Shown here in pieces: positions 42,293-50,791 of a stretch of DNA of 64,000 nucleotides. Origin of the DNA: a bacterium (GTDB lineage Bacteria; UBP6; UBA1177; JAKLFG01); assembly GCA_022711315.1 (NCBI GenBank), contig JAKLFG010000007.1, forward strand, positions 1-64,000, read 5' to 3'. Below the pieces are notes generated by a model. The model ran no database searches. It saw nothing but the letters and a program-made list of their open reading frames with translations, and was not told the origin of the DNA. How positions within the stretch are numbered: position 1 is the stretch's first letter; each line of letters opens with the position of its first letter. The translations under genes were made by a program, and so were the position numbers.

Positions 42293-44401
42293 TCACTGCC
42301 TCGAGCCGTAATCTTCGCAGGTGCCGCTACCGCCGCCGAACTCGTCATCTATCGGCGTGGGGGTGGTCACCCAGGTCTCGTAGGCCGTATAATCCCAGAT
42401 GGTCACATTCTTGCAGTGGGTGGACTCGTACTTACAGACCTTCGCGTGGGTCGCCGGAAGGTCGTGCACGACCGCGTCGCCCACCCAGCCCGGGGTCGAG
42501 GGGGTAAGGGTGCCATCCCATGTGAAGGTCCCGATGACGATCCACTCGCGGGGACGGATGACGAATTTCGTTCTGCTCAACGGATCATCATCCGTTTTCC
42601 CTTCGCGCGGTGCCACCTTGCCGTCCACGAAGATCTCGACCTTCGCGTGGACATTGTATTCGGCGCCACCATCCTGACACGGCGCCTCATCCCCGCCCGA
42701 TTTGAGGTTCTGGCAGTTGTTGTAGTTCACTATCACCAGATACTCGTCGTCATACGGGTTCACATCGGGTTTGCCGTCCTTGGGGTTCTCGTCGGTTATC
42801 GGGCCGAGGTTTATCGTCTCGGGGTTGGTGTAATCACCGCCGCCCCAGCGGTTATCGAGATCGAATGCGGCGTACCAGCCGATGGTCTTGAATTCCCCGT
42901 TGCAGTCGGTGAAGACATACTCGCCGTTCAGGCCGAGATCGTTCCAGTGGCAATCGTCGTGGGTCGGGGTGTCTATCGGGAGATCGGGACGCGACATAAC
43001 GGTGCACATGAGTCCGTCAGCGCCCGCATCGTTCCGGCAGGCATCCATGCCTTTTTTCTTGATGAGGTGCAGGTCAAGATCGACCGCGACCCCTTCCTGC
43101 CGGTCGAGTTCCGCGCGGGTCTGCAGGCCTTCTTTCCAGGTCAACTGCACCATGACGCGGGCCGCAGGGATGATGTTGGGAGCGTCTATCTTTTCGGTGA
43201 TCTCGCTCTCCAACTGGGTCTGCTTGTCTATCGTGACCGCCTGCATACTGACCTTGTAGTATTTACCCTCGGGCGTCGGGGTGATCATGTAGCCCTTGAA
43301 CGAGGCAAGCGTCGGATCGAGTTCACCACAGGCCTCGTACCAGTTGCCTTCGCCGCCGAGCGGGATGTTGTCGAGACCGATATGGGTCTCGGGAGCAAGA
43401 GGTGTCGGGGTCTCGACCATCTCCCAGCGATACTTGAGGCAGTACTGCTCCTCCCAGTTCGCGGCGCAACACTGATCGCGGAAATCGTTCGTCGAGATGG
43501 TGTCGGGGCCTGAAACGGTGTCGGATATTATCTTGTTGCAGGTCGCCTCGTCGGCGCCCTCTTTCCGCGGACAGGAAAGGTTGACCTCCATGTTGACCCA
43601 GTCCTTGATGACCCGGTGGTCCTTGTAACCGCCGATCGGGCTCGAATATTTCAGACCAATGAACGGCTTGGGAGGCAGGTTGGGGTAGCGGTATATCTGC
43701 ACCTTGTAGGAGGTGCCCTCTTTGCAGGTGGTCGGCGATGCTTCCTTCGCGGGGTCGTTGGTGCAGAATTCTATCGCGTAACTACCCTCGTCCTTGATGT
43801 CTCCACTCAACATGTCCTTGTATATCTCGGGAGCCAACTGCTTGTAGTTCAGTCTGACCTTGAAGTAGGTGTTGTACTCTCTGGGATCAAAACCAGTGCG
43901 GCACGCGCTGGTCATCGGGGTCAACGCGCTGACGAGCGGGCACAGCGGGGCGATGACGAACCGTTCATTGCGATAGTTGTCGAAGGTGAAGGCCGGCGTA
44001 CCGTCCTGGTTCGCGACCGCGGTGTAGCCCTCGCCTTCGCCAACGATGATCTTGCCGTTGCTGCCGACATTCGAATATTCGAACGAGAACAACTTCTCCA
44101 CATTGTCGCCGCCCGCGATGACGCGGCCGTCGGGATCGAGAAGGTTTATCGTGAATATCTGCAGTTCGCCGGTCAGTCCCTTGTTGCTGATGACGAACTC
44201 GTTCCACTTCAGTTTCCCCGTCGAGCCCTCATCGGTGGTCGTACCATTGGTGTCGGCATCCTTCAGGATGTAGTCAACGGTCCATTTCGGGGGGTTCGAG
44301 GTTATCTCGGGCTTCCCTTCGATCTCGTAACTGTTGCACGCGATCGCCAGAAGGGACCACACACCGAGAATGAGCATAAAACGATTGAAATAACTGCGCA
44401 T
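42293..44401 (-). CDS. Large lipoprotein with YfaP/DUF2135-like domain
   Basis: 702 residues; GGAGG precedes the ATG by 6 bases. Lipobox SLLAIAC (Cys22). An N-terminal beta-rich region with several Cys (CRTGFDPREYNTYFKVRLNY) is followed by a middle domain and then VDLDLHLIKKKGMDAC with DDCHWNDLG, WGGGDYTNPETINLGPI, and DEYLVIVNYNNCQN, which resemble the YfaP/DUF2135 fold in which DxDLH binds metal. The Cys count suggests disulfides in the periplasm or on the surface. Promoter at 44443-44470; transglutaminase and barrel genes follow. Function unknown, though similar large lipoproteins are common in myxobacteria. Confidence 0.75.
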   Translation of the reverse strand: MRSYFNRFMLILGVWSLLAIACNSYEIEGKPEITSNPPKWTVDYILKDADTNGTTTDEGSTGKLKWNEFVISNKGLTGELQIFTINLLDPDGRVIAGGDNVEKLFSFEYSNVGSNGKIIVGEGEGYTAVANQDGTPAFTFDNYRNERFVIAPLCPLVSALTPMTSACRTGFDPREYNTYFKVRLNYKQLAPEIYKDMLSGDIKDEGSYAIEFCTNDPAKEASPTTCKEGTSYKVQIYRYPNLPPKPFIGLKYSSPIGGYKDHRVIKDWVNMEVNLSCPRKEGADEATCNKIISDTVSGPDTISTNDFRDQCCAANWEEQYCLKYRWEMVETPTPLAPETHIGLDNIPLGGEGNWYEACGELDPTLASFKGYMITPTPEGKYYKVSMQAVTIDKQTQLESEITEKIDAPNIIPAARVMVQLTWKEGLQTRAELDRQEGVAVDLDLHLIKKKGMDACRNDAGADGLMCTVMSRPDLPIDTPTHDDCHWNDLGLNGEYVFTDCNGEFKTIGWYAAFDLDNRWGGGDYTNPETINLGPITDENPKDGKPDVNPYDDEYLVIVNYNNCQNLKSGGDEAPCQDGGAEYNVHAKVEIFVDGKVAPREGKTDDDPLSRTKFVIRPREWIVIGTFTWDGTLTPSTPGWVGDAVVHDLPATHAKVCKYESTHCKNVTIWDYTAYETWVTTPTPIDDEFGGGSGTCEDYGSRQ

Positions 44402-44442
44402 TGTTACCTCCGCGACAAGAAATTACGATAAACTCGGGTTCG

Positions 44443-44470
44443 ACTATAGCAGGTCCGACCTAAAAGTCAA
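44443..44470 (-). promoter_or_regulatory. Promoter of the large lipoprotein operon
   Basis: Minus strand: TTGACT (TTGACTTTTAGG), 16 bases, TATAGT, about 42 bases before ATG 44401. Strong match. Confidence 0.65.
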
Positions 44471-44491
44471 CAACCGTCGCTTCCTTTTTTC

Positions 44492-44519
44492 TTGCGCTCC
44501 GGGACGGTCAGGATATACT
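44492..44519 (+). promoter_or_regulatory. Promoter of the Cys-rich/AT-hook gene
   Basis: TTGCGC, 16 bases, TATACT. Transcription would begin near 44526, upstream of the Cys-rich part, which supports that part being translated. Confidence 0.5.
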
Positions 44520-44534
44520 GCCCCGCAGAACAGT

Positions 44535-45623
44535 ATGCGGCGGTCGATAGTGTCCGGAACCATGTGGGTCACCTGCCTTTTTCCCGAGCAACTCGGGCTT
44601 CTCACAGGGGCAAAGGTCCACCTTCCGCAATGTCTCTCCTGCCCCGTCGCCGGCTGTCCGCGGAAAGCCGACGCCTTCCGGGCCTTTTTCACGGAACAGG
44701 TGACCCTTTCCGCATCCAGCCTGAATCGCAAGATCATGGACCTGAACGAGAAACTCGATACGGCGAAAAAGCGCGGGGATCTCTACTGTCCGCGTAAGGG
44801 GTCCCTGACGACCAAATGCTCAGGACTTTCCTCGTTCTGCCGTTACAACCTGATATGTGGCCGTTTCAAGGAGCGAACAGGGCGACTTTTTATACGATCG
44901 TTACGATGGAGGAGAACCATGGTGTATGTGGTGAAATTCAGGAACGGCGAGGTGCGGCAGATCGAAAAGGGCGATCTGGCGACACTGAACATCGATCTTG
45001 TCGAAGTGGTCTACCCCGGCACGACGCGGGTGGAGGTGGTGACCGAACTGGTGCCGCAGGGAGAGGAGCAGGAACGACTGTCGGACACCATCGCATCGTT
45101 CCGCGAAAAGTACAACGGAAAGGTGGTCTGCGACCGCGGCATGATAGATTTCGGCGAATGGTTCGCCTCGGCGGCGACCGGCGACCACGGGCTGATCCCG
45201 GAACGGGCGCTTGTCCCCCTCAAGACCTACCGTATCATCAAAATAAAGGGCGGAGAGAAAGTGAAACCCCCGGTGCAGTCAACGACCCCCGTCGAGGTCG
45301 CGCAGTTGAGCGTATCTCGTCCGACCACCCCGCCGACACCGCCCACAGCATCCCCCAAACCGCTACCGGAAAAAAAGCCGGCTCCCGTCACCATCGAAAA
45401 GAAAGTGGCGGACCCAAAGACAACAAAACAGCCCCCGGCCCCCAAGCCGGAGAAAAAAGAGAGGGGAAAGGAGGTGGTCGTGCAAAAAAAAGGACCGGGA
45501 CGACCGCCAAAAAAGAAAGAGAAGGCCGAAGATGTTCAGCCGCGACTTTTTACACCGCCACCGCCTGCCGGACGCCCCAACAAATTGAAAACAGACAAGA
45601 AAAACACTAACAAGAAAAAATGA
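44535..45623 (+). CDS. Cys-rich N-terminal segment joined to basic protein with AT-hook-like tail
   Basis: One open frame of 362 codons. Residues 14-110 have a Cys pattern (CLSCPVAGCPRK, then LYCPRKGSLTTKC and FCRYNLICGRF) and codons typical of the region, so they look coding; starts at 44535 or ATG 44562 are both possible. An ATG at 44919 with GGAGGAG upstream could start a 234-residue short form (MVYVVKFRNGEVRQIEKGD). The tail is Pro/Lys-rich and contains KKGPGRPPKKKEK, an AT-hook (GRP core), then RLFTPPPPAGRPNKLK. A DNA- or RNA-associated role is inferred. Rare codons just before 44919 mean the two parts may also be separate. Confidence 0.6.
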   Translation: MRRSIVSGTMWVTCLFPEQLGLLTGAKVHLPQCLSCPVAGCPRKADAFRAFFTEQVTLSASSLNRKIMDLNEKLDTAKKRGDLYCPRKGSLTTKCSGLSSFCRYNLICGRFKERTGRLFIRSLRWRRTMVYVVKFRNGEVRQIEKGDLATLNIDLVEVVYPGTTRVEVVTELVPQGEEQERLSDTIASFREKYNGKVVCDRGMIDFGEWFASAATGDHGLIPERALVPLKTYRIIKIKGGEKVKPPVQSTTPVEVAQLSVSRPTTPPTPPTASPKPLPEKKPAPVTIEKKVADPKTTKQPPAPKPEKKERGKEVVVQKKGPGRPPKKKEKAEDVQPRLFTPPPPAGRPNKLKTDKKNTNKKK

Positions 45624-45700
45624 GCGGGCTAGTTGACTCTTGTACGGGAATATGATAGAGCATGCGGGTGTTATCCTTTTTAGAATAAGAGGAGGTTCTC

Positions 45701-45871
45701 ATGGCGCACAAGATCGATGCCGGCGCTTGCATCAGTTGCGGAGCCTGCGCGGCCGAATGCCCCGTTGATGCGATCAGTCAGGGCGACAGTTCCTATGTGA
45801 TAGACGCCGCCAAGTGCACCGACTGTGGTGCGTGCAAAGGCGTCTGCCCCGTCGAGTGCATCTCGAACTAA
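45701..45871 (+). CDS. Small 2x[4Fe-4S] ferredoxin
   Basis: 56 residues: MAHKIDAGACISCGACAAEC and CTDCGACKGVCPVECI, two CxxCxxCxxxCP clusters, as in clostridial-type ferredoxins. Start ATG 45701 with GAGGAGG 6 bases upstream. A TTGACT lies about 65 bases before the ATG as part of a possible promoter, but the -10 box is unclear. Electron donor or acceptor unknown. It ends 7 bases before the radC stop, in front of the homopolymer tracts. Confidence 0.9.
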   Translation: MAHKIDAGACISCGACAAECPVDAISQGDSSYVIDAAKCTDCGACKGVCPVECISN

Positions 45872-45878
45872 AAAAGTT

Positions 45879-46622
45879 TTACCCCCCCCCCCCCCCCCAT
45901 ACGCCCCCGCCCCCCGGGGCCTTTTTTTTTTTTTCCAGAGACCCCCCTCCGGTGAACAAGAAGTGGGTGCCGCCTGCCACGATGATGTGATCGAGCATGC
46001 GTATCGAGACCGTATAGAGCGCCCGGACTATGGCGCGAGTGAGCATCGTATCGGCATCGCTCGGCGTCGCGATCCCGTTCGGATGGTTGTGCGCGAGCAC
46101 TATAGCCGCGGCACCGCGACGCAACGCCGATTCAACTACCCGTCGTGGATAAAGCGCCGCGCGGTCGACCGTCCCTTCGGCGAGCGTTTCCACGCCGTCG
46201 CGCACCAGCCGATGACCGGCGTCAAGATAGGCGACCTCCACCGTCTCGTTCCGCAGCGCACCCATGCGTATCCGCCAGAAATCGACCAATTTCCCCGCAT
46301 CGCCAAGGAACGGGGCCTCCTCGCCTCCCTTCAAAAGATACAGCGCCGCCGACTCACGGATCATCTTAAGGGCGATCGGCGCCACCGCGCCGATGCCGGG
46401 GACCGCGCGCAGATCATCTATCGGCGCGTCAAGAACGCCGCGCAGGCCGCCGAAGCGACGGACAAGTTCTTTCGCCGCCGGCTTGACATCGCGCCGCGGT
46501 ATGGCAAGCGTGAGCAGGAGTTCCACTATCTCGTGTTCGGAGAATCCTTCGAGTCCCGTTCTCAAAAAACGGTCCCGCAAGCGTTGCCTGTGTCCGGCAC
46601 CGTTATGTCCCTTTTTATCCAT
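45879..46622 (-). CDS. radC: RadC/YicR-like JAB domain protein; 3' end suspect
   Basis: Proposed DNA-repair or replication-associated metalloprotein of unclear biochemistry. 247 residues. N-terminal HhH-like region (LRAVPGIGAVAPIALKM), and the MPN/JAB metal motif VLAHNHPNGIATPSDAD followed by MLDHIIVAGGTHFLF, all typical of the family. The family normally ends a few residues after this point; here the frame continues through a T13 and a C17 tract (the end reads EKKKKAPGGGGVWGGGGG), which is likely a sequence or assembly artefact or a frame change. True C-terminus is therefore uncertain. Confidence 0.85.
   Translation of the reverse strand: MDKKGHNGAGHRQRLRDRFLRTGLEGFSEHEIVELLLTLAIPRRDVKPAAKELVRRFGGLRGVLDAPIDDLRAVPGIGAVAPIALKMIRESAALYLLKGGEEAPFLGDAGKLVDFWRIRMGALRNETVEVAYLDAGHRLVRDGVETLAEGTVDRAALYPRRVVESALRRGAAAIVLAHNHPNGIATPSDADTMLTRAIVRALYTVSIRMLDHIIVAGGTHFLFTGGGSLEKKKKAPGGGGVWGGGGG
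45882..45934. other. C17 and T13 homopolymer tract at the ferredoxin/radC junction
   Basis: C run at 45882-45898, then a C/G-rich stretch and T run at 45922-45934. Such runs occur nowhere else in the window. They may be real, but low-quality assembly is more likely; see findings. Confidence 0.6.
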
Positions 46623-46683
46623 GCGCCACCCCGTCGTCCGGTCGCGCCATGCTAGCGGGGGAGCAGTCCTCTGTCAAAAAATC

Positions 46684-46711
46684 TCGACCTGTCGCGTTCC
46701 GTCGCTATAAT
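46684..46711 (+). promoter_or_regulatory. Promoter of tgt
   Basis: TATAAT at 46706-46711 with TCGACC 16 bases upstream; ends 23 bases before GTG 46735. Perfect -10 box. Confidence 0.5.
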
Positions 46712-46734
46712 GCCATCGAACACCGGAGGTGCCC

Positions 46735-47832
46735 GTGATACGATTCACCGTGGAAAAGCGTGACGGCAACTCTCGCGCCGGCATCATCGAGACACCGCAT
46801 GGCGCGGTGCCGACCCCCACCTTCATGCCGGTCGGCACGAAGGGCTCCGTCAAGGGAGTGCTCCCGCAGCAACTCCGCGAGGCCGGCGTCGGCATCGTGC
46901 TCGGCAACACCTACCACCTCTTCCTGCGCCCGGGGCACGAACTCGTTCGCGAGACCTTCGGTTCGCTCCATCGCATGATCGGCTGGGACGGCCCGATACT
47001 CACCGATTCGGGCGGCTTTCAGGTGTTCAGTCTCGGGCCGCTCCGCAAGATAACCGAGGAGGGGGTCGAGTTCCGTTCTCATCTCGACGGCTCGAAACAG
47101 TTCCTCTCGCCCGAACGCTCCATCGAGATACAGGAGGCGCTCGGCGCCGACATCCTGATGGCGTTCGACGAATGTCCGGCGCTCCCCTGCTCCGACGACG
47201 AGATGGTCGCCAGTATGGAGCGGACGACCCGTTGGGAAAGTCGTTGTCTCGATGCCCGAAAAGGCGACGCGGCGCTTTTCGGCATCGTGCAGGGCGGCGT
47301 CTCCGAGTCACTGCGCCGCAAGCATCTCGCCGAGATCGCGGCGCTCAACTTCGACGGCTATGCGCTCGGGGGGCTATCGGTCGGCGAGGCGAAGGAGGAC
47401 ATGTACCGCACCGTCGCCACGATAGCGCCGCTCATGCCCGACGACCGGCCCCGCTACCTCATGGGGGTCGGGACGCCGCGCGATCTCGTGACCGCGATAC
47501 TTTCGGGCATCGATATGTTCGACTGCGTGATGCCGACCCGCAACGCCCGCAACGGCCAACTATTCACCCGATCGGGAACGATGAACATCAAGAACAAGGA
47601 GTTCGAGCGTGATACCCGTCCCATTGATGAGCGATGCTCCTGCCTCACCTGCCGGTCGTTCGCGCGTGCCTATCTGAACCATCTTTACCGGAACGGAGAG
47701 ATACTCGCCGCAGTGCTCAACTCGATCCATAACATCCATTACTACCTTGATCTCACCGCGACGATGCGGCGACTCATCCTCGAGGGACGCGCCGCCGAAG
47801 GGATTGGGCTCGTGGCGGCCTACGACCGCTAG
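46735..47832 (+). CDS. tgt: Queuine tRNA-ribosyltransferase
   Basis: Exchanges G34 for preQ1 in GUN-anticodon tRNAs. 365 residues from GTG 46735: CGGAGG is 5 bases upstream, whereas GTG 46729 overlaps the ribosome site. ILTDSGGFQVFSLGPL carries the general-acid region, DILMAFDECPALPCSDDEM, GIVQGGVSESLRRKH, YALGGLSVGE with the catalytic Asp downstream in MFDCVMPTRNARNGQLF, and the zinc ligands CSCLTCRSFARAYLNHL with a later His. All conserved. queA and other queuosine genes are not in the window. Confidence 0.97.
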   Translation: MIRFTVEKRDGNSRAGIIETPHGAVPTPTFMPVGTKGSVKGVLPQQLREAGVGIVLGNTYHLFLRPGHELVRETFGSLHRMIGWDGPILTDSGGFQVFSLGPLRKITEEGVEFRSHLDGSKQFLSPERSIEIQEALGADILMAFDECPALPCSDDEMVASMERTTRWESRCLDARKGDAALFGIVQGGVSESLRRKHLAEIAALNFDGYALGGLSVGEAKEDMYRTVATIAPLMPDDRPRYLMGVGTPRDLVTAILSGIDMFDCVMPTRNARNGQLFTRSGTMNIKNKEFERDTRPIDERCSCLTCRSFARAYLNHLYRNGEILAAVLNSIHNIHYYLDLTATMRRLILEGRAAEGIGLVAAYDR

Positions 47833-47840
47833 GCGAAAAA

Positions 47841-47869
47841 TTGCAATAGGTCCTTTTTCCATATATATT
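47841..47869 (+). promoter_or_regulatory. Promoter of the histidine kinase gene
   Basis: TTGCAA, 17 bases, TATATT, just before GTG 47895. Good match. Confidence 0.5.
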
Positions 47870-47894
47870 CGCCCTGTCCGACAGGGAGGGTCCC

Positions 47895-49175
47895 GTGTCC
47901 ATCCAGAAAGAGACCCGGCGATACGCCAAGATATCGTTCCCCCGTTTCATGCTCATCTGCGCCATCGCCTTCGCGATGTTCGGCTCCCTTTCGCAAGTGC
48001 TTCCCGACGCGACCTACACACCGCTCTGGCCACACCTCGGGCTGTCGGGCGCCTTCCTGGTCATATTCCTCTTCTCTTCGTGGTTCACCCGGTTCGAACC
48101 GTTCCTCTGGTCGCTCTTGCATGGTTTTTTCGCGCTGGTCTTCCTCTGGGTGCTCTTTTTCGCCTACGCGAACGGGTTCGCCCTTTCCCATACCATACAG
48201 GTGCTCGTCACGATACTGACCATCGACCTCGCGATCTTCGTCCCGCGCCATCTCGTGGCCTTCGCCGTTTTCACTACCGCCACGACCACGGCGGCGCTCA
48301 TCTCGTCCGATACACCGATGGCGACGCAGGCGCTCTTCATCTCTCTCATCGCGTTCGGCCATGTGATAAACTATATCAGCACCTCACACAAATACCTCGC
48401 CCATCATGAGACCGCCGTCGCCCGCGAGAAGGCGGAGGAGGCGAACCGGATGAAGGACCTCTTCATCGCCAAGACGAGTCACGACCTCCGTTCGCCGCTC
48501 AACGGCATCATCGGATTCACCCAGATGCTGATGGCCGACGAGAAGAACGCGGAGCGGCTCAAGATGCATCAGGCGGTGCTACAGTCCTCGGAAATGCTCC
48601 TGCGACTCATCAACGACCTGCTCGATCTTTCCAAGATATCGGCCGGGACGCTCTACATCGAACACCGCCCCTTCTCGCCGCGCGAATTGACCGACACCAT
48701 CGTCGCCGCCTGTCGGCCGCTCGCCGTGTCTCGCGGACTCGACCTTTCGGCCACGGTGACCGACCGGGTGCCTCCGCTGATCGTCTCCGACCGTTTGCGC
48801 ATCGGTCAGATACTTATCAATCTGCTTTCCAACGCGATAAAGTTCACCGACCGCGGCTCGGTGACCCTGACGATCGACCTGCTTACCGCCGCGCAGGGCC
48901 ACCCGCGTCTGTTGCTCCGGGTCATCGATACCGGCATCGGCATACCACAGGACCAGATACCGCGCATATTCGAGAGTTTCGTGCAACTCGCGGAGGACGC
49001 CGACAAACGGCGTCAGGGCCTCGGACTCGGGCTTTCCATCGTGAAGAATCTTGTCGAAATGCTTGACGGCACGATAACGGTCAACAGTACGGTCAACTCC
49101 GGTTCGGTCTTTTCGGTGGAGTTGCCGGTGGAGGGCGTGGAAAGATCGTTGACCGATACGGTCACTGCACCCTGA
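47895..49175 (+). CDS. Membrane-bound sensor histidine kinase
   Basis: 426 residues from GTG 47895 (GGGAGGG upstream). The N-terminal 170 residues are about five membrane helices and act as a membrane sensor of unknown ligand. Kinase core is complete: H-box SHDLRSPLNGIIGF, N-box ILINLLSNAIKF, G1 VIDTGIGIPQDQ, F-box IFESFVQLAEDAD, G2 GLGLGLSIVKNL. No receiver domain or HPt. The short coiled-coil linker (ETAVAREKAEEANRMKDLF) precedes the DHp helix. Cognate response regulator is not nearby, so the partner cannot be named. 3' end overlaps the convergent lipoprotein gene by 14 bases. Confidence 0.92.
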   Translation: MSIQKETRRYAKISFPRFMLICAIAFAMFGSLSQVLPDATYTPLWPHLGLSGAFLVIFLFSSWFTRFEPFLWSLLHGFFALVFLWVLFFAYANGFALSHTIQVLVTILTIDLAIFVPRHLVAFAVFTTATTTAALISSDTPMATQALFISLIAFGHVINYISTSHKYLAHHETAVAREKAEEANRMKDLFIAKTSHDLRSPLNGIIGFTQMLMADEKNAERLKMHQAVLQSSEMLLRLINDLLDLSKISAGTLYIEHRPFSPRELTDTIVAACRPLAVSRGLDLSATVTDRVPPLIVSDRLRIGQILINLLSNAIKFTDRGSVTLTIDLLTAAQGHPRLLLRVIDTGIGIPQDQIPRIFESFVQLAEDADKRRQGLGLGLSIVKNLVEMLDGTITVNSTVNSGSVFSVELPVEGVERSLTDTVTAP

Positions 49176-50790
49176 TACGACTCCGGGCAATGACCCGTTC
49201 GTTGCCGTCGGTGTCGGTCGCGACGATCTCTAGCAGATATGAACAGGGATACCGGTCGTCGAGCGACACCGTTCCCGAGAATCCGACCTTGCCGTCACAC
49301 AGAGAGTATCCGGGGTAGGCGGCGCAGACATCGGGACGATCGGTGTCGAGCGAAAGCGCGGTCACCGAGGCACCGCCGCCCGATCCTATCCGCGCCGCGA
49401 TCGACGCCACCCCCTTGTTGTCGAGCACCCAGCCGTTCACCATGAACGATCCGCTGTGCGCACTGTCGAGGGCCGGCGCGTCAAGATGGCCGAACGGAGG
49501 CAGTTTGCTGTCGAGCCATGCCGCGAGTCCCTGTATCGTCTCAAAACTGCCGAGCAGGAGATAAGCGCGCGCCGTCACCGAGCCGTTGGCGGGGATGCCG
49601 AACGAGAACCGCGAGCGGATGTTGTTGAACACCCCTTCTTTCTGCCACGCCTGATAGGCGGTCAGGCGATTTTCGTAATAGATGCCGACCCCGTAGGTGC
49701 GCTCGTCGTTCTGCAGGGTCGCCCAAGCGCCCGGCGTCTCGAAGTTCTTGTAGAAGAACCCGTCGTTGGCAGGTATGTCCACCGCGATCTGTGTCCCGTT
49801 CGAATCGAGGATGTTGTGCAGGTTGGCCAGCCCGTGCGCCCCGTAGGCGGCGTAAAGGGTCGGGAACTCCTGCAGGGTCGCCTGCACGGCGGTCGCGGTG
49901 AGATTCTCGACCGTCATCTGCATCTCGACGATATTGCTGTGGGCGAACCGTACCCGCTGGTGATAGCGGACATCGGACTGACGATACTTGAGTATATTGT
50001 CGGTACAGCCGTCGCCACCACAGCCGACCTGATCCCAATCGGGGTTCCAGAAAAGCGGCCGGACCGTCGCCTGCATGAACCCGACCTCCTCGTATATCGA
50101 CTCGACCGATGACCCGATGTTGCAACGATTGCCCCCCTGCACCGGGTTCCAGCCGAGGTAGCGGATGCTGTTGGGGCAGGCGAGTTCGGGACTGGTCTGG
50201 CACGAGGAATTGTAAGCACACCCCTGCATGCTCCGGGCCGGATCGTAGAAGGCGACCTGTACCTCGCGGCCGGTGTCATTGGCGTCGATGACATTCGATC
50301 CGGCATTGTCGGCGAGGCCGAAAAACACCATGCTCGCGCCCCACTCTTCGCGGATGGCGACCTTGATATAGTTGCTGTCCCCGTAGAGGTAGTGGTCGTT
50401 GAAGCCATTATTGAAGACGACCTCTATCTTGCCCTGCCCCGATCCGAGGAGATGATCGGAGAAACTCAGATACTCGTCGGGGACCTCCTGACACAGCAAC
50501 CCATCGTCGTCGGGGATGATGGCGTCGGAAAGGTCGGTCGCCTCGGGCAGATCGTCGGACAGGATTTCGTCTTCCCCGACCAGAGCATCCTTTTCGTCAC
50601 CCGTGTCATGTTCTCCCTGTTCCCCGTCATCATCGACGAGCGCGCCATCGGCATCGGGCAGACCGCCCATATCCTTGTCGGCCAGAACGAATTCGTCGGC
50701 GACCGGCTCCTCATCCGGCGCTCCCGCAGGCGCGGAAGAACAGGATCCCAGCAGGAGAACGAAGAGGATAGATATACAAAGTTCTTTCAT
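49162..50790 (-). CDS. Lipoprotein with Asp/Glu-rich tether and beta-rich domains
   Basis: 542 residues. Lipobox LLLGSC (Cys17) then an unusually long acidic tether (VLADKDMGGLPDADGALVDD and more, to about residue 98). The rest carries Cys pairs (GCAYNSSCQTSPELACPNSI), CGGDGC, and long beta-rich stretches (RFAHSNIVEMQMTVENLTAT); the C-terminal part from about residue 440 is Ig-like (GSFMVNGWVLDNKGVASIAA). No enzyme motif is seen. The gene follows rdgB with a 1-base gap, so the two are co-transcribed. Outer-membrane-attached; role unknown. Confidence 0.75.
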   Translation of the reverse strand: MKELCISILFVLLLGSCSSAPAGAPDEEPVADEFVLADKDMGGLPDADGALVDDDGEQGEHDTGDEKDALVGEDEILSDDLPEATDLSDAIIPDDDGLLCQEVPDEYLSFSDHLLGSGQGKIEVVFNNGFNDHYLYGDSNYIKVAIREEWGASMVFFGLADNAGSNVIDANDTGREVQVAFYDPARSMQGCAYNSSCQTSPELACPNSIRYLGWNPVQGGNRCNIGSSVESIYEEVGFMQATVRPLFWNPDWDQVGCGGDGCTDNILKYRQSDVRYHQRVRFAHSNIVEMQMTVENLTATAVQATLQEFPTLYAAYGAHGLANLHNILDSNGTQIAVDIPANDGFFYKNFETPGAWATLQNDERTYGVGIYYENRLTAYQAWQKEGVFNNIRSRFSFGIPANGSVTARAYLLLGSFETIQGLAAWLDSKLPPFGHLDAPALDSAHSGSFMVNGWVLDNKGVASIAARIGSGGGASVTALSLDTDRPDVCAAYPGYSLCDGKVGFSGTVSLDDRYPCSYLLEIVATDTDGNERVIARSRIRVQ

Positions 50791-50791
50791 G

